From Mesorhizobium sp. INR15 (GTDB lineage: Bacteria > Pseudomonadota > Alphaproteobacteria > Rhizobiales > Rhizobiaceae): 64,000 nt of DNA. A program made the translations under genes and the position numbers. This document shows, in pieces, positions 60,897 through 64,000 of the stretch. Under the pieces are notes generated by a model, which was not told the origin of the DNA, ran no database searches, and was given only the letters and a program-made list of their open reading frames with translations. The stretch spans positions 5,528,001-5,592,000 of the forward strand of contig NZ_CP045496.1 of assembly GCF_015500075.1 (NCBI RefSeq). Direction: 5' to 3'. Each line of letters starts with the position of its first letter. Within the stretch, counting starts at the first letter, position 1.

Positions 60897-61013
60897 TCTC
60901 TGAATTTAGGCGCGGTCGCCCGACTTCACAAGCCATGGCTGTGCCGGGACGAGATGCTCAGGCTTGGCATGATCCCTGCTGGGTGATTGAGTAAACGCCA
61001 GGAATCTGTGCCG

Positions 61014-62390
61014 ATGTTGAACAGACGAACGCTGCTTAGAGGAACCGCCGGCTTTGCCGTCATCGGCCTTGCGCTCGGCAAGGCCGCGGCCGTCAGTCTG
61101 CCAGGCATCGAAAAAGCCTCCATGCGCGGCTCGATAAACGCCACGGAGCTTGGCGTACAGCCGGGCACTTTCGACGACCAGAGCAAGGCCTTCGCCAAGC
61201 TGCTGCGGGATGCCAGTGACCGCGACATGCCAGTGTTTTTGCCGCCCGGCACCTATGTCGTGTCCAACCTGTCGCTGCCTGCCCGCGTGCGGCTGTCCGG
61301 CGTGCCGGGCGCGTCACGGATCGTCTATGGCGGCGACGGCCATCTGCTGATGGCCGAACAGGCCGACCATATCGAACTCAGCGGGCTGGTCTTCGATGGT
61401 TCGAACCGTTCAATGGGCGATTACGCGCAAGGCCTGCTCGATCTGCGCCGCGTTGGCCATCTCGTCGTCGACAATTGCCAGATCACCGGTAGCGGCAAGA
61501 ACGGGCTGGCACTCGAACATGTTTCGGGCCGGGTCGAGCGCTCCGATATCTCAGGCGCGGCCGATGCCGGGATCTATTCAGTCGAGGCCAGCGGACTGGC
61601 GATATCTGGCAACACCGTGTCCGACTGCGCCAATGGCGGCATCCTGGTGCATCGCTGGCAGGTTGCGGAGGACGGCACCATGGTGACCGGCAATCGCGTC
61701 GAACGCATCCAGGCGCGCAACGGCGGGACCGGCCAGAACGGCAACGGCATCAATGCGTTCCGTGCCGGCAATGTCGTCATCTCCGGCAACGTCGTGGCGG
61801 ATTGTGCGTTTTCAGCAATCCGCGCCAACAGCGCCAGCAACTTGCAGATCACCGGCAACACCTGCTCACGGTCGGGCGAGACAGCGGTCTATTCCGAATT
61901 CTCGTTCGAAGGCGCCATCATCGGCAACAACATTGTCGATGGCGCCGCCAACGGCATCTCGATCGTCAATTTCAACGAAGGCGGCCGCATCGGTGTCTGC
62001 TCCGGCAACATCGTGCGCAATCTCTCGACCACCGGTCCCTACCCGCCTGACTCTCCAGGGTTTGGTGTTGGCATCAGTGTCGAGGCCGATACAACCGTTT
62101 CCGGCAACGTTGTCGAGAACGCACCGCTCTACGGGATGCAGATCGGCTGGGGGCCGTTCCTGCGCAACGTCATTGCGACAGGAAACATCATTCGCAAGGC
62201 TGGAACAGGCATCGTCGTGTCGGTGGTGGAGGGTGCCGGCACCGCGGTCATTTCCGACAATGTCATCGACGGCGCTCGAAACGGTGCCGTTATCGGCCAA
62301 CGTTGGGCCGAGCGGGCGACCGGCGATCTGACGTCATCGGCCAATACCGGCTACGCACACCTGACCGTCGAGCGCAATCACGTCAGTTGA
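61014..62390 (+). CDS. TIGR03808-type Tat-exported repetitive (beta-helix) protein
   Basis: 458 residues from the ATG at 61014. A twin-arginine signal (NRRTLLRGTAGFAVIGLALG) leads to a right-handed parallel beta-helix built of repeats in the style of ISGNTVSDCANGGILVHRWQ and ITGNTCSRSGETAVYSEFSF. This pattern of GN-V-x-n-C/A coils matches the TIGR03808 family of alphaproteobacteria. Function unknown; beta-helices often bind or cleave polysaccharide. Divergent from the Gre-family gene. Confidence 0.87.
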   Translation: MLNRRTLLRGTAGFAVIGLALGKAAAVSLPGIEKASMRGSINATELGVQPGTFDDQSKAFAKLLRDASDRDMPVFLPPGTYVVSNLSLPARVRLSGVPGASRIVYGGDGHLLMAEQADHIELSGLVFDGSNRSMGDYAQGLLDLRRVGHLVVDNCQITGSGKNGLALEHVSGRVERSDISGAADAGIYSVEASGLAISGNTVSDCANGGILVHRWQVAEDGTMVTGNRVERIQARNGGTGQNGNGINAFRAGNVVISGNVVADCAFSAIRANSASNLQITGNTCSRSGETAVYSEFSFEGAIIGNNIVDGAANGISIVNFNEGGRIGVCSGNIVRNLSTTGPYPPDSPGFGVGISVEADTTVSGNVVENAPLYGMQIGWGPFLRNVIATGNIIRKAGTGIVVSVVEGAGTAVISDNVIDGARNGAVIGQRWAERATGDLTSSANTGYAHLTVERNHVS

Positions 62391-62400
62391 GCGCAAATCT

Positions 62401-63405
62401 TCAGCTCAACGCGGCGGTTGGCCGGAGCGCACCAACCTTGGCGCCGACCCGGCTTTCAATCGGTGCATTGGCAAGGTCGCTCAACTTGGCGGCCAAGGCC
62501 TCATCGGAGCGAAGCAGTTTGGCAAGGATGGCGGCAACCATGGCTTCGCCAGCCCGGCCCGCGCCATCATCACATTTGAGCGAGATACCCAGCCCAAGTT
62601 CGGGCACTGCCGCGCAGTAGGCACCTTCGGCGCCGCCTTTTGCGAAAATTCGTCCGGGTGCGGCTTCCATCAGGGCAACATCGGCGCGGCCGGTGCCGGC
62701 GACGAAGAACGGTTCGGCCATACAGGCCGAAAACAGCCGCTTGGCAGCCTTGGCGCGCTCTGGACCGAAACCTCTTGCCGTTGCCATGCGGGCAAAGCCA
62801 AGGGCAAAACTCTTGAGTGGCACGGCGTAGGTCGGGATCGAGCAGCCATCGGTCGCACGTTCATCTGCGCCGTGCCTAGCGCCCGTCACAGATTGCATCG
62901 CGTCGCGCACCATCTCCTGCAGGGCGTGGCCAGCCTTGACATATCCCTGGTGGGCAATGCCGGCGTGCACGCAGGTGCAGAGAAAGCCTGAGTGCTTGCC
63001 CGAGCAATTGTTGTGCAGCGCGTTCGGCGTGCCGCCGGCGCGGGCGAGCGTAATCTCCGCGTCGTGGTTCGAAGGCCAGTGCGTGCCGCATTCCAGGGCG
63101 TTTCCGTCCAGCCCGGCCTTGGCCAGCATCGCTCGCGCCAGCTCGGCATGCGCGGGCTCGCCGGAATGAGATGCGCAGGCGAGCGCCAGTTCGCGGTTGC
63201 CGAAACCATAGGCATCGGCGGCGCCGCTTTCGACAAGCGGCAGCGCCTGGATCGCCTTGACAGCGGAGCGCGGGAATACCGGACGCGACGTATCGCCAAT
63301 CTCCAGCACCGATTTGCCGTCGGCATCGAAAACCGCGACCGCACCGCGATGGGCGCTCTCGACGATGGCGCCGCGCAGAACCTCGATCAGAACCGGATTT
63401 GTCAT
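62401..63405 (-). CDS. L-asparaginase, Rhizobium etli (class 3) type
   Basis: Hydrolyses asparagine to aspartate and ammonia. 334 residues of the PF06089 type, unrelated to E. coli AnsA/B. Residues matching the R. etli enzyme's active site are present: Ser47 and Lys50 in FPRSAVKAIQ, Cys134 and Lys137 in NNCSGKHSGF, and Cys188 in TDGCSIPTYA. It is 26 bases downstream of the thiolase stop on the same strand, so the two may be cotranscribed. Confidence 0.92.
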   Translation of the reverse strand: MTNPVLIEVLRGAIVESAHRGAVAVFDADGKSVLEIGDTSRPVFPRSAVKAIQALPLVESGAADAYGFGNRELALACASHSGEPAHAELARAMLAKAGLDGNALECGTHWPSNHDAEITLARAGGTPNALHNNCSGKHSGFLCTCVHAGIAHQGYVKAGHALQEMVRDAMQSVTGARHGADERATDGCSIPTYAVPLKSFALGFARMATARGFGPERAKAAKRLFSACMAEPFFVAGTGRADVALMEAAPGRIFAKGGAEGAYCAAVPELGLGISLKCDDGAGRAGEAMVAAILAKLLRSDEALAAKLSDLANAPIESRVGAKVGALRPTAALS

Positions 63406-63431
63406 CTCACCTCCAGCAAATTGCCGGCGGT

Positions 63432-64000
63432 TTACCTGATCCGGTCGAGAATTGAAACGTAGTTAGCGACGGCAGCACCGCCCATGTTGAAGATGCCGCC
63501 AAGTTTGGCGCCAGGCACCTGGATGCCCCCGGCTTCGCCGACAAGCTGCATGGCGGTCAAGACGTGCATCGACACACCGGTTGCGCCGATCGGATGGCCC
63601 TTTGCCTTCAAACCACCTGAGGGATTGACCGGCAACCGCCCGTCCTTGGCCGTCTCGCCGCTCAGCGCCAGCCTGGCGCCCTCGCCCGGCTTCGCCAGGC
63701 CCATGGCCTCATATTCGATCAACTCGGCGATGGTGAAGCAGTCATGCGTCTCGACGAAGGACAGATCGTCAAGCGTCACGCCGGCGGACTTCAGCGCCCT
63801 GCCCCAGGCCTGCTCACAGCCTTCGAAGGTCAGGATGTCGCGCTTCGACATCGGCAGGAAGTCCTGGACATGCTCATTGGCGCGGAAGGCGACGGCGCGG
63901 CGCATCTTCAGCGCTGTCGCGGTATCAGCAAGGATAAGGGCGGCGGCACCATCTGAAACCAGCGAGCAGTCGGTACGCTTCAAGGGGCCGGCGACGAACG
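63432..64000 (-). CDS. Thiolase (partial, 5' end outside window)
   Basis: Acyl-CoA thiolase or SCP-x-type lipid-transfer thiolase. Only the C-terminal 188 residues or so are visible; the frame is open to the right edge. Typical motifs are CSLVSDGAAALILAD, VETHDCFTIAELIEYEAMG, GHPIGATGVSM and the final FNMGGAAVANYVSIL. The HDCF and GHPIGATG combination fits the SCP-x/acetyl-CoA acetyltransferase branch. The catalytic Cys of the N-terminal half is not in view. Upstream of asparaginase on the same strand. Confidence 0.88.
   Translation of the reverse strand, partial: FVAGPLKRTDCSLVSDGAAALILADTATALKMRRAVAFRANEHVQDFLPMSKRDILTFEGCEQAWGRALKSAGVTLDDLSFVETHDCFTIAELIEYEAMGLAKPGEGARLALSGETAKDGRLPVNPSGGLKAKGHPIGATGVSMHVLTAMQLVGEAGGIQVPGAKLGGIFNMGGAAVANYVSILDRIR

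Noticed and set aside
1..64000. CRISPR array, tRNA or rRNA genes, IS elements
   Set aside because: I saw no regularly spaced repeats, no clear cloverleaf or CCA-ended tRNA pattern, no rRNA-like stretch and no transposase. A tRNA covariance search could overturn the tRNA part.

Overview
The window looks like core chromosome of an alphaproteobacterial rhizobium, most likely Mesorhizobium or a close Phyllobacteriaceae relative. The grounds are high G+C, a MucR/Ros regulator, a FeuP/FeuQ-type two-component system beside the ccm (cycHJKL) genes, DUF5330, DUF2336 and DUF1491 proteins, an R. etli-type asparaginase, a TIGR03808 protein, and a short dispersed palindrome in gene-flanking gaps. I assign this from protein motifs and gene order, not from a database search. 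I saw no rRNA, tRNA, CRISPR array, IS element or complete prophage. Both ends cut through genes: an ETF-ubiquinone oxidoreductase on the left and a thiolase on the right.

Layout. 1-9.8 kb: ETF-QO (partial), a secreted unknown, a family-4-like uracil-DNA glycosylase, an XRE/MmyB-type regulator, an EamA permease coupled to an orphan CoxL-like molybdoenzyme, and aminopeptidase N. 10-20 kb: a PleC-like kinase, an EF-hand protein, then a leftward block of degP, an OmpR-type regulator, its kinase and glnE. 20-27 kb: the leftward cytochrome c maturation operon ccmI-ccmE-ccmF-ccmH, a 17-kDa-antigen lipoprotein, and a FeuN-like / FeuP / FeuQ set. 27-35.5 kb: an orphan phage or GTA tail gene, a polyamine-type ABC transporter, a LysR regulator, and divergent M20 amidohydrolase and DDAH/arginine-deiminase-like genes. 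These plausibly form one uptake and catabolic unit.

35.7-46.3 kb: a PBP1-type peptidoglycan synthase, a split DUF1214/DUF1254 membrane pair, DUF2336, DUF1491, a peptidoglycan-binding protein overlapping a DivJ-like multispan kinase, DUF5330, SufE, MucR with a possible coupled leader ORF, and an SH3-like secreted protein. 46.3-56 kb: oligopeptidase B, a SET-domain protein, a dihaem cytochrome c with cytochrome c', superoxide dismutase, a branched-chain aminotransferase, a haloacid dehalogenase, an L,D-transpeptidase and a HerA-like ATPase. 56-64 kb: two-subunit methylmalonyl-CoA mutase, an AbrB/Doc toxin-antitoxin pair, a GreA/GreB-family factor, TIGR03808, asparaginase and the partial thiolase.

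Themes. Several blocks concern the envelope and periplasm: DegP, ccm, FeuPQ, PBP1, the PG-binding protein and L,D-transpeptidase. PleC-like and DivJ-like kinases suggest cell-cycle phosphorelay control. The most unusual signals are regulatory or structural: a promoter laid across two operator-like repeats in front of the toxin-antitoxin pair; a feuQ gene with no ATG, GTG or TTG able to encode its full first membrane helix; a palindrome family with two full and three partial copies at gene borders; and a glycosylase lacking two of the four usual iron-sulfur cysteines. I saw no wholly new multi-gene defence system.
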